This document shows positions 1 through 5,319 of a stretch of DNA of 5,319 nt, piece by piece. Every line of letters starts with the position of its first letter. Within the stretch, counting starts at the first letter, position 1. Below the pieces are notes generated by a model. The model saw only the letters and a program-made list of their open reading frames with translations. It did not search any database and was not told the DNA's origin. The stretch spans positions 1 through 5,319 of the forward strand of contig PBPD01000063.1 of NCBI GenBank assembly GCA_002725445.1, read 5' to 3'. The position numbers were made by a program, and so were the translations under genes. This stretch comes from Rickettsiales bacterium. Lineage in GTDB: Bacteria; Pseudomonadota; Alphaproteobacteria; Rickettsiales; UBA3002.

Positions 1-2
1 AT

Positions 3-1415
3 GGTAATGACACTATTTTGTTGGAATGGAATAATTTTACGGATGTTCATGCGGAGCTGGAGATTAATAATGAAAATGAATCCACCGGCCTTACTACAAT
101 CTATTTTGATGGGCTATATTTTGGTGATGTAGATTTTGATCAGAACGGCGATTTACTTAAAGTAACAATGGGGTCAAATCCGTTTAACGATGATCTAGTT
201 AGGGTAAATGATTTTTATGCCGATCGTGCGAATGATCTAGCTAATGGTGCGCAGACAACTGCCTTTGAATTTGAAGATGTCGTTTACAGGCGTGGTGATG
301 ATGCTGATAATGTTTTAAGTACGGCTAATCATGAAAAGAATGGATTGTTAGTTGGTTATAAAGGTGCAGATACCCTAATCGGTGGTGCAGGAAACGATAC
401 CCTAATCGGTGGGTACGGTAATGATGAAATCTATGGCAATGAAGGTGATGACATATTTATTGGCGGTCATGGCGATGATTTCATCAACGGAAATCAAGAT
501 ATAGATACTCTCACCTACAGCTCGTTAAACCGTGCTTTAAATGTTAAAATTAACACTTCAGTCGACCACTCTGCTTTAGGCTACATTGGCGAGGTTCAAA
601 AAGGTTCACTCACGGCGAATAAGGATATCATTATTGATGTAGAGTGGATTGTTGGCTCTAATTATGCAGATGAATTTCATATTTTGAATGATAAGGCTCT
701 ACTGCACCTTAATGGCGGTCAGGCGCGCGGCGATAAAGATAAGCTAATTATTGGTGATAATATTGATGCCTCGATCATTGATGTTATTGGTAAAAGTGTT
801 TCTACAAATAGCGGCATAATTACTTTTGAAAACTTTGAGCATATTATTGGTAATGTTCGTGATAATACTTTCTACACGGCGCGAGAAGAGCATAAATATG
901 ATGGCGCCGGCGGGACGGATACAGTTGATTACAGTGCATTGGACGCAGATATTAAAAGCACGATTTCTTCACTTGGCGTTCGTATTCAAGCAGACTTAGC
1001 GAACAATATCGTCAAATATGACATTAAAAATCAGAGCTATATTGATGAGCTTGCCTCTATTGAAGTTATTCGTGGCACGAGTAATGACGATATCTTTAAG
1101 GGTGCAGAAGGGCAAAGCTATACCTTATTTAATGGGTTTGGTCATATTGGGCGCGGCGATATTGTAGATTTTTCAGATTACTCACAGGGAGTCACCATAT
1201 CCCTAAACGCTCAAAATGGCACTGATGCCCAAGGCGGTCAGTATGTTTTGATGAATTTAGAGCAGGTTATTGGTAGCGCTAGCGGTGACACTCTAGAAGC
1301 ACATAATTCTGGTAGTTGGCTATTTGGTAATGCTGGCAATGACACACTTAATGGCCATGATGGAAATGATCATATTATTGGGTCTAAACGCACAAAGGTA
1401 CAAAATCAGCAATAG
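3..1415 (+). CDS. RTX-type calcium-binding repeat protein, both ends missing (5' at window edge, 3' cut by transposon)
   Basis: This is part of a large RTX (hemolysin-type calcium-binding) protein, a family normally exported by type I secretion and folded outside the cell on binding Ca2+. The frame is open to the window edge and starts within a repeat (GNDTI), so the TTG at 18 is not a real start. In order it shows: an inter-repeat beta domain (about 18-330, with the V-x-DFY and FEFEDVVY pattern of hemolysin-related domains); five tandem nonapeptides (354-488); four degenerate modules of 65-75 residues (about 504-1310); and two more nonapeptides (1326-1379). From 1380 the frame reads the transposon terminal repeat, adding GSKRTKVQNQQ and then TAG. 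The C-terminal type I secretion signal is therefore absent, and the product is probably not exported normally. No protease or lipase catalytic motif is seen; an adhesin or other surface role is possible but unproven. Confidence 0.85.
   Translation, partial: GNDTILLEWNNFTDVHAELEINNENESTGLTTIYFDGLYFGDVDFDQNGDLLKVTMGSNPFNDDLVRVNDFYADRANDLANGAQTTAFEFEDVVYRRGDDADNVLSTANHEKNGLLVGYKGADTLIGGAGNDTLIGGYGNDEIYGNEGDDIFIGGHGDDFINGNQDIDTLTYSSLNRALNVKINTSVDHSALGYIGEVQKGSLTANKDIIIDVEWIVGSNYADEFHILNDKALLHLNGGQARGDKDKLIIGDNIDASIIDVIGKSVSTNSGIITFENFEHIIGNVRDNTFYTAREEHKYDGAGGTDTVDYSALDADIKSTISSLGVRIQADLANNIVKYDIKNQSYIDELASIEVIRGTSNDDIFKGAEGQSYTLFNGFGHIGRGDIVDFSDYSQGVTISLNAQNGTDAQGGQYVLMNLEQVIGSASGDTLEAHNSGSWLFGNAGNDTLNGHDGNDHIIGSKRTKVQNQQ
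354..488 (+). repeat. RTX nonapeptide array, five units
   Basis: Five consecutive 27-bp units encode GYKGADTLI, GGAGNDTLI, GGYGNDEIY, GNEGDDIFI and GGHGDDFIN, which match the GGxGxDxUx calcium-binding consensus. In this family, successive units stack into a parallel beta-roll with Ca2+ held between turns. Two neighbouring units are also near-identical in DNA: a 17-base stretch beginning gataccctaatc is repeated at 369 and 396, exactly 27 bp apart. This suggests recent unit duplication. Confidence 0.9.
1326..1379 (+). repeat. Second RTX nonapeptide block, cut off by the transposon
   Basis: Two units, GNAGNDTLN and GHDGNDHII, fit the RTX consensus. The second ends at base 1379, the last base before the GGG that opens the transposon terminal repeat. 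The array presumably continued in the intact gene. No RTX-like coding sequence is found beyond the right end of the transposon. Confidence 0.8.
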
Positions 1416-1421
1416 GATTTT
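1377..1421 (+). repeat. Left terminal inverted repeat (tnpA end)
   Basis: This segment is the exact reverse complement of 5192-5236, 45 bp without mismatch. The functional end is taken as the GGG at 1380, because Tn3-family ends typically open with GGG or GGGG followed by TCT or similar. That gives a 42-bp repeat, longer than the usual 38 bp. The three outer bases (ATT) may match by chance. It contains the last codons and TAG stop of the interrupted RTX frame, and its inner edge is 2 bp from the tnpA stop codon. TnpA is expected to bind and cut here. Confidence 0.93.
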
Positions 1422-1423
1422 TT

Positions 1424-4400
1424 CTATGCCGCCATTTTTGGCGGTTTAATGCCGAATGAATCTTTGAGTTTTTCATCTGAAAAATCATATTCACCGAGCA
1501 GGTTGATATGCGCCCATGACATTGGCGAATGCGTTGAAATTGCCTTCAGTAAAATCTGCTTGTTATTGTCATTTTCAGCCGTAGCCAGTTTTTGTGACAA
1601 ATACAGATAATTCCAGCAGATGATGGCGTTTTTGATGAGCCGGTTACAACTTTCCGCAATCTCTTGTTCTTCTTTTTCAGCATGTAGGAATTCGCGGGGG
1701 CTGCCGACGGCAATGGCACGTGTAAATCTATTTGAAAGCTCAACTTTATTGAGCTGTTTTTCAATGTCCTGACGGAGCTGCACATCATCGATATAACGTA
1801 AAATGAACAGAGATTTTACGATCTGCCCAAAAGCTTTCAGTGCTTTATATAAAACGTTCTGTCTCGAATATGAATTGAGACGCCTGAATATATCAGAAGC
1901 ACTGGTTTCCTTGAGTTTGATCGTGGCGATCAATCTTAAAATATCATCCCAATTCTGGATAATAAGATCGGCGTTCACGTAGTTATCAGGCTTGATATAC
2001 CAGTTACTCTTGTCAGCATGTTGTCCGGATTTGAAGATGTAAAGGCTTTGCTTCTTCAGGTTTTTGATCCGCGGCGCGTAAGAAAATCCCAGCATATGCG
2101 TGGTAGCGAAGATGGCTTCGCTGTAGCCGTGCGTGTCGGTGGAATGAATATCGCTTTTGATGACATCATTACGCATGAGGCCGTCAACAACATAGGCGCT
2201 TTCCCGCTCGGAAGCGCTAAACACAAGGGAATGCCAAAGGAGATTGCGCTCATCAATGAACGTGTAGGCGCTTGCCCCTTGGCCTTTACCAAAATATTTG
2301 AAGGAATAATTGGCGTTTAATGATTCCGAGCGGACTTCAAATTTTTGACCGTCACTGGCTGTATGCAAAGTGTCACGGTTTTTGCGGTAGATGTTAGGCA
2401 GCTCCATCTGATCCATAAGCTTAATCACGGCGTCATTGGCGGCCTGCACGTTTTCCAAAGAAAAGTACCAGTTAACGGTGTGTTGCAGCGCATTTTCTTT
2501 GATGTTCGGGGAAATTTTCGCCATTTTACGTGTGCCGATGGAACAGCCCAGCCCCATAATTCCGGCATACAGCAATTTGTTCGTGGCGCTGTTTTTAGTG
2601 TAGCGGTTTTGCCAATGCTGAAATTCTCCCAGAAAACCACTGTGATGATTAACAGTTGAAAGAATTTCCGTGAGCGGCACATAATTTTGCTCAGGGAAGA
2701 ACTGTTTGAGCGGGTCAGACTCGATTTCATCCTGTTTTGGCGTGGCCACATTATAGGCCTTATTCTTGCTGATTTTAATGAACAAATTCTCTCCGGCGGC
2801 GATATTTGCATTTGTTGTCTGATATTGCTGGTGCAGTGCTTTGTCCAATATTTCAAGCACTTCACGGGGATTGCTAAAATCCTGCATTCCGGCTCGATGC
2901 ATCAGAGCCTCTTTATCGGCCTCCCATCTTTCTTTGCTGATCATATACTTATCCAAAGACTGGTATTTATAGGAATGTTGTAAATTGAAAGTTCCTGATT
3001 TTATCGCCGAGGCAATATGCTGGAACAAAAACACCTTGTACAATGAGGTGCGAAATGAGCCATTTTCGCTGAAAACAGCATGATACTCTGCTGGTGATAG
3101 AAAGCCGGAGGGCGCTGATTTATTGATATTTCCATCTTTGTCCTTATAATATTCCAGAGCTTGTGCTAAATCGTCAGCACTATTTTCGGCCTGAAAATCC
3201 AACATTTTGATTATGCGGCCAACCCGTTTTTGTAGCTTCAAAGAACGGGATTCTAGGATTTCATAATATTGGCCATCCGAGACATACTGTTCAATATCCT
3301 GCTTTAGGGTGGAGTGCTCATTTTTTGCATCCTGAATATGGGGGTAACCAACTTTCAAAATCCTTGTGATTTCAGTGATTTTCAAGGCAGGATCAATAGC
3401 TTGGTCATTCAATATTGTCTGGATACCGTCCAGAACACCAAAAATATCAATTTCTATTTTATCCAGCAAGACCTGTACCGAGCGTGTCTGCTCTTTCCGG
3501 CGTTCAAAACTTTGCTCTTTATGCTCACGGCTGGCCGAATTTTCAAAGGTTTTGACTGTGCTTAAAAACACATCCACTAAATTGTCCTGCAATGAGAAAA
3601 ACTGATGGGCGATGAAAGCGGTGACATGCAAGTAGCGGTCTTCCTCCTCCCGCCGAGAAATTTGAAAGATTCTGGATTTGATAACGCTGCCGGCATAGTA
3701 CCGGATAGCCTCATGATCCAGATTTAATGCTGAAAACACAGGCTGAAGTTGATAATATTGGTTTTTCAAATAGAGCAGATCATCCAGTCTTTCGCTGACT
3801 TTTGCAGGTTTACTGGATTGTGAGATTTTTTTCAGTGTTGTCAGCTTGTACGGTGATTTCTCAGAATTTTGGTTAATATCGTCATCTTTACGAAATAATC
3901 CATCTAAAAGCGCCTGATTTTCTGTATTTAAAGAGGCTTGAATTAATGCCGTCAGATCATTTTTACGCGCTTGTAACGCTTTCAGGACCATGTCGGAAAT
4001 CCGGTTATATCCGGGGATTTGAATTTTCTCCCTGATCATCAAATCGACACAGCGCCAAAAAATAAGATTGGGCTTTAGGTTTGAGAGAACCATAGAGCGG
4101 ATTTCTTGGTGGATGTAGTTTTCTGTGTCACGTCCCCAGACTTTGAAACCACAAAGCGTTAAAATAAGCGTTTGATGATAATGAGCGGTTCTCTGAGGGT
4201 ATAGCGTAGGATCAAATGCATCGAGAGCAAAACCTAATTTACGGGAGACATACTCAATATCGGATCGATAATAGCGTTTAGATAAAAAGAACCGTTTTCC
4301 GGCGCTGAAATATCCATAGGCTAAAACAAACGCAATTTTGTTGGCTGGTGTACGAAGTTTGTTAACTTCCTGCATAAGATCGGGCGGTGTTTCAAAAAAC

Positions 4401-4483
4401 TGTTTTCTCTGCGCACTGTTAAAAATCGGAGGGGTGTCAAATTCATCTTTTTCACCGGTGCTGAGAATATTCATACGTGGCAT
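1424..4483 (-). CDS. tnpA: Tn3-family transposase TnpA
   Basis: This is a DDE transposase that would cut the terminal repeats and join them to a target, producing a cointegrate by replicative transposition. At 1019 aa it is close to the usual 950-1010 aa of the family. The N-terminal part (about 1-165) resembles the Tn3 DNA-binding region and includes a KLGFAL motif. The C-terminal catalytic domain (about 600-990) carries the expected landmarks: D711 in ASDGQKF, D783 in STDTHGYSEA, a likely catalytic E931 in PREF, then WNYLYL (957-962) and HINLLGEYDF (992-1001). The ATG at 4483 is preferred over the ATG at 4474 because AAAGGG lies 8 nt upstream of it. The gene is divergent from tnpR across the res region and ends 2 bp from the left terminal repeat. 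No frameshift or missing key residue is seen. The choice of E931 rests on alignment by eye. Confidence 0.96.
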   Translation of the reverse strand: MPRMNILSTGEKDEFDTPPIFNSAQRKQFFETPPDLMQEVNKLRTPANKIAFVLAYGYFSAGKRFFLSKRYYRSDIEYVSRKLGFALDAFDPTLYPQRTAHYHQTLILTLCGFKVWGRDTENYIHQEIRSMVLSNLKPNLIFWRCVDLMIREKIQIPGYNRISDMVLKALQARKNDLTALIQASLNTENQALLDGLFRKDDDINQNSEKSPYKLTTLKKISQSSKPAKVSERLDDLLYLKNQYYQLQPVFSALNLDHEAIRYYAGSVIKSRIFQISRREEEDRYLHVTAFIAHQFFSLQDNLVDVFLSTVKTFENSASREHKEQSFERRKEQTRSVQVLLDKIEIDIFGVLDGIQTILNDQAIDPALKITEITRILKVGYPHIQDAKNEHSTLKQDIEQYVSDGQYYEILESRSLKLQKRVGRIIKMLDFQAENSADDLAQALEYYKDKDGNINKSAPSGFLSPAEYHAVFSENGSFRTSLYKVFLFQHIASAIKSGTFNLQHSYKYQSLDKYMISKERWEADKEALMHRAGMQDFSNPREVLEILDKALHQQYQTTNANIAAGENLFIKISKNKAYNVATPKQDEIESDPLKQFFPEQNYVPLTEILSTVNHHSGFLGEFQHWQNRYTKNSATNKLLYAGIMGLGCSIGTRKMAKISPNIKENALQHTVNWYFSLENVQAANDAVIKLMDQMELPNIYRKNRDTLHTASDGQKFEVRSESLNANYSFKYFGKGQGASAYTFIDERNLLWHSLVFSASERESAYVVDGLMRNDVIKSDIHSTDTHGYSEAIFATTHMLGFSYAPRIKNLKKQSLYIFKSGQHADKSNWYIKPDNYVNADLIIQNWDDILRLIATIKLKETSASDIFRRLNSYSRQNVLYKALKAFGQIVKSLFILRYIDDVQLRQDIEKQLNKVELSNRFTRAIAVGSPREFLHAEKEEQEIAESCNRLIKNAIICWNYLYLSQKLATAENDNNKQILLKAISTHSPMSWAHINLLGEYDFSDEKLKDSFGIKPPKMAA
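1429..1444 (+). terminator. Hairpin inside the 3' end of tnpA, possible weak terminator for plus-strand transcripts
   Basis: CCGCCA (1429-1434) and TGGCGG (1439-1444) form a perfect 6-bp GC-rich stem with a TTTT loop. On the plus strand the stem is followed by TTTAAT, a short T-rich tail. On the minus strand the tail is A-rich, so it would not act as a standard terminator for tnpA. It lies in the last codons of tnpA (encoding PPKMAA), so coding constraint alone could produce it. It might limit transcription entering from the RTX gene and running antisense to tnpA. Confidence 0.3.
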
Positions 4484-4491
4484 GTGAAATA

Positions 4492-4497
4492 CCCTTT
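4492..4497 (-). promoter_or_regulatory. Ribosome binding site of tnpA
   Basis: AAAGGG on the minus strand sits 8 nt before the ATG at 4483. It would be 17 nt from the alternative ATG at 4474, so it favours the upstream start. Confidence 0.6.
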
Positions 4498-4500
4498 CTT

Positions 4501-4528
4501 TTCTTGCTGAAACGCGTTACCTTTTGAG
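4501..4528. promoter_or_regulatory. Candidate res site I (crossover site)
   Basis: A 28-bp window is centred on the perfect 8-bp palindrome AACGCGTT (4511-4518). The half-sites read inward as GAAACG and GTAACG. Outside the core the symmetry is weak (7 of 14 arm positions agree). It lies on the tnpA side, where site I is found in Tn3. The expected AT/TA crossover dinucleotide is not seen at the centre, which is GC. Confidence 0.4.
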
Positions 4529-4547
4529 TAAATAGTGAAAGAGGTTT

Positions 4548-4577
4548 TTGCAAGCACAAACTGCGCGTAAATACATA
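4548..4577 (+). promoter_or_regulatory. Possible tnpR promoter
   Basis: TTGCAA (4548-4553) as a -35 is followed after 18 bp by TACATA (4572-4577) as a -10, placing transcription start near 4584, about 40 nt before the tnpR start. The -10 match is poor. TTGCAA is itself palindromic and could also contribute to minus-strand transcription, but no convincing -10 for tnpA was found at standard spacing. Confidence 0.25.
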
Positions 4578-4588
4578 ACAGCCAAAAG
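4551..4588. promoter_or_regulatory. Candidate res site II
   Basis: The left arm contains GCACAAACT, close to the inverted TCACAAACG half-site of site III. The right arm, read inward, begins CTTTTG, like the CTTTT edge of site III. The span of about 38 bp agrees roughly with the long site II of Tn3 (34 bp). It was placed partly from the expected spacing, so this is the least certain of the three. Confidence 0.35.
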
Positions 4589-4589
4589 C

Positions 4590-4615
4590 CTTTTCTAAAC
4601 GACCGTTTGTGAAAG
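4590..4615. promoter_or_regulatory. Candidate res site III, overlapping the tnpR ribosome binding site
   Basis: The arms CTTTTCTAAACG (4590-4601) and CGTTTGTGAAAG (4604-4615) are inverted repeats that agree at 9 of 12 positions around the central dinucleotide AC. This is the clearest dyad in the region. The 26-bp length fits site III of Tn3 (25 bp), as does its place beside tnpR. It overlaps the first bases of the AAAGGA ribosome binding site, so bound resolvase could block tnpR expression. Confidence 0.55.
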
Positions 4616-4617
4616 GA
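4612..4617 (+). promoter_or_regulatory. Ribosome binding site deciding the tnpR start
   Basis: AAAGGA lies 6 nt before the GTG at 4624. The in-frame upstream GTG at 4609 has no such site in front of it, and using it would place this AAAGGA inside the coding region. Confidence 0.6.
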
Positions 4618-4623
4618 TGGAAT

Positions 4624-5193
4624 GTGATTTTTGGATATAGCCGTATCTCAAAAGGCGATGATCAGAATGCAAGATTACAGATCAAAGCGTTTAAAGAAGC
4701 AGGCGTTGAAAAAACATTTGAGGAAAAGGCATCCGGTGGACGTTGGGATCGTCCAGCACTACACACCATGCTTGATCAACTCCGCAAGGATGATGTTGTC
4801 GTGGTTTGGAAGCTTGATCGTCTCTCACGATCACTGAAAGACCTGCTCGTCATCATGGAAAAAATTGATAATGCCGGTGCTGGTTTTAAAAGCCTGACGG
4901 AATCCATAGACACCACGAATGCCGCAGGGCGCATGATGATGCAAATGGTTGGAGCATTCGCGGAGTTCGAGCGTGAGATGATCCGTGAGCGTACAAAAGC
5001 CGGTCTTGATGCCGCCAGAGCCGAAGGCCGTGTCGGTGGCCGCCGACCAAAACTTCGCGACGATCAGAAAAAAGACATCATCGAAAATGTTCTCTCAGAT
5101 CGTAAAACCGGAGCGCAGATGGCGCGCCTTTACAATGTCTCAGAAGCTACGATTTCCCGCATCGTTGCAAAACACAGGCAACCAATAACATAA
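4624..5193 (+). CDS. tnpR: Serine site-specific recombinase (Tn3-type resolvase TnpR)
   Basis: This is a small serine recombinase of 189 aa, normal for resolvases (about 185), which would resolve cointegrates by recombining two res sites. Start choice: GTG at 4624 gives the typical MIFGYSRIS opening and has AAAGGA 6 nt upstream. A longer frame from GTG at 4609 would add five residues. Active-site features are present: S9 as the nucleophile, R7, R43 in GGRWDRP, and the DRLSRS motif (65-70) supplying D65, R66 and R69. A long E-helix follows (about 101-128, with AFAEFEREMIRERT), then a GGRRPKL linker and a C-terminal helix-turn-helix (about 162-182, GAQMARLYNVSEATISRI). The sequence alone does not separate resolvase from invertase, but the divergent tnpA and the res-like region argue for resolvase. 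The stop overlaps the right terminal repeat by 2 bp. Confidence 0.95.
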   Translation: MIFGYSRISKGDDQNARLQIKAFKEAGVEKTFEEKASGGRWDRPALHTMLDQLRKDDVVVVWKLDRLSRSLKDLLVIMEKIDNAGAGFKSLTESIDTTNAAGRMMMQMVGAFAEFEREMIRERTKAGLDAARAEGRVGGRRPKLRDDQKKDIIENVLSDRKTGAQMARLYNVSEATISRIVAKHRQPIT

Positions 5194-5236
5194 AATCCTA
5201 TTGCTGATTTTGTACCTTTGTGCGTTTAGACCCAAT
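5192..5236 (-). repeat. Right terminal inverted repeat (tnpR end)
   Basis: This is the exact reverse complement of 1377-1421 (45 bp, or 42 bp if the end is the CCC at 5231-5233). Its inner edge contains the last two bases of the tnpR stop codon. The identity of the two ends suggests a functional, recently mobile element. Confidence 0.93.
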
Positions 5237-5319
5237 GGTCTGATTTTAAGAGCGGACTAAGCACCGGCGCTCATGATCCACATTATTTTGATATATTGGA
5301 AGAACGTTCCCTTCGCTTA
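5236..5319 (+). pseudogene. Fragment of a second, diverged Tn3-family transposase
   Basis: From the base after the right terminal repeat, one plus-strand frame stays open for 28 codons to the window edge and has no start codon. Its translation aligns without gaps to residues 390-417 of the TnpA in this window, with 11 of 28 identical and many conservative changes. The best stretch is YFDILEERSLRL against YYEILESRSLKL (8 of 12). It seems to be the internal part of a related but distinct transposase, oriented opposite to tnpA and lacking its N-terminal 390 or so residues at this junction. Upstream in this frame a TAG occurs inside the terminal repeat (5227-5229). Whether it continues past the window is unknown. 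The match is short, so chance resemblance is not fully excluded. Confidence 0.55.

Larger units (their letters stand above)
4501..4615. promoter_or_regulatory. Candidate res (resolution) region and divergent tnpA/tnpR control region
   Basis: The gap between divergent tnpA and tnpR holds three imperfect dyads centred near 4514.5, 4569.5 and 4602.5. The centre spacings of about 55 and 33 bp, with the most compact site next to tnpR, are close to the site I, II, III layout of Tn3/gamma-delta res. Recurrent half-site elements are AAACG or AACG near the centres, CACAAAC in two sites, and CTTTT or its complement at outer edges. In this family, resolvase dimers bind all three subsites, recombine at site I, and repress both promoters that overlap res. 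Position and geometry support the call; the exact subsite borders and crossover bases are inferred. Confidence 0.55.
1380..5233. mobile_element. Tn3-family transposon, complete, no passenger genes
   Basis: Two perfect inverted terminal repeats beginning GGGTCT enclose a Tn3-type transposase and a serine resolvase transcribed away from each other, with a res-like region between them. This is the classic minimal Tn3 plan. Both genes are full length without visible frameshifts, so the element looks capable of movement. It carries no resistance, toxin or other cargo: the stop codons of the two genes lie at or within the terminal repeats. Tn3 elements normally make 5-bp target duplications. Here the flanking pentamers are TTATT on the left (1375-1379) and AATGG on the right (5234-5238), so no duplication is present. 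The size is about 3.85 kb. I do not recognise it as a named element. Confidence 0.93.

Noticed and set aside
18..20. TTG at 18 as the start of the RTX gene
   Set aside because: The frame is open upstream to base 3 and those codons read GNDTI, an RTX repeat remnant. The gene therefore begins outside the window.
354..488. 27-bp tandem repeats as a CRISPR-like or noncoding array
   Set aside because: There are no spacers, the repeats are degenerate and in frame, and they encode the RTX nonapeptide consensus.
2018..2320. A 100-codon open frame on the plus strand inside tnpA
   Set aside because: It lies fully antisense to the conserved catalytic domain of tnpA and covers the D783 region. The protein shows no recognisable motif and there is no ribosome site worth noting.
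2425..2865. A 146-codon minus-strand frame within tnpA
   Set aside because: It is the same strand as tnpA in another frame, and the tnpA frame carries clear conserved residues throughout. It is a shadow of the real gene.
4521..4541. CTTTT...GTGAAAG as an alternative resolvase subsite
   Set aside because: It shares its edges with site III (CTTTT and GTGAAAG), but the inner bases are not symmetric and the 21-bp length is too short. It fits the spacing less well than the palindrome at 4511-4518.
4631..5188. Two plus-strand frames (4631-4837 and 4985-5188) overlapping tnpR
   Set aside because: They overlap tnpR in another frame where the resolvase motifs are unmistakable, and they have no motif of their own.
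5299..5312. GAACGTTC palindrome near the right edge as an operator
   Set aside because: It is an 8-bp palindrome inside the transposase-like reading frame, with no promoter context; likely chance.
5244..5319. A minus-strand open stretch in the right flank ending in ERRCLVRS and a stop
   Set aside because: It is short and has no recognisable similarity, whereas the opposite strand over the same bases matches transposase. Treated as antisense noise.

Overview
The window is an intact, passenger-free Tn3-family transposon of about 3.85 kb (1380-5233) lying between two unrelated broken genes. The host is most likely a Gram-negative bacterium, probably a proteobacterium. This rests on the RTX (type I secretion) protein on the left and on the moderately AT-rich composition; nothing visible fixes a genus.

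Left flank (1-1379): the interior of a large RTX-type calcium-binding protein, open at the window edge. It has an inter-repeat beta domain, a block of five nonapeptide repeats, four degenerate modules that each end in an E-x-[IV]-x-G type signature, and the start of a second nonapeptide block. The transposon cuts it exactly at the end of a nonapeptide. Its reading frame runs 12 codons (11 residues and a stop) into the terminal repeat, so the C-terminal secretion signal is lost.

Transposon (1380-5233): the termini form a perfect inverted repeat of 42 bp, or 45 bp counting three outer bases. Next to the left end lies tnpA (minus strand, 1019 aa, DDE triad visible). Next to the right end lies tnpR (plus strand, serine resolvase with all recognisable active-site residues). 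They are divergent, and the roughly 140 bp between their starts holds a candidate three-subsite res region and the control signals. TnpA would make the cointegrate during replicative transposition. TnpR would resolve it at res and probably repress both genes. There is almost no spare DNA: the tnpA stop is 2 bp from the left repeat and the tnpR stop overlaps the right repeat.

Right flank (5234-5319): an open plus-strand frame of 28 codons resembles an internal part of TnpA (about residues 390-417) at 11 of 28 positions. It appears to be a piece of a second, diverged Tn3-family transposase. The two flanks share no 5-bp target duplication and belong to different genes. The present arrangement is therefore not a simple insertion: it reflects an adjacent deletion or inversion, recombination between copies, or an assembly join. 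I saw no RNA genes, CRISPR arrays, or passenger genes.
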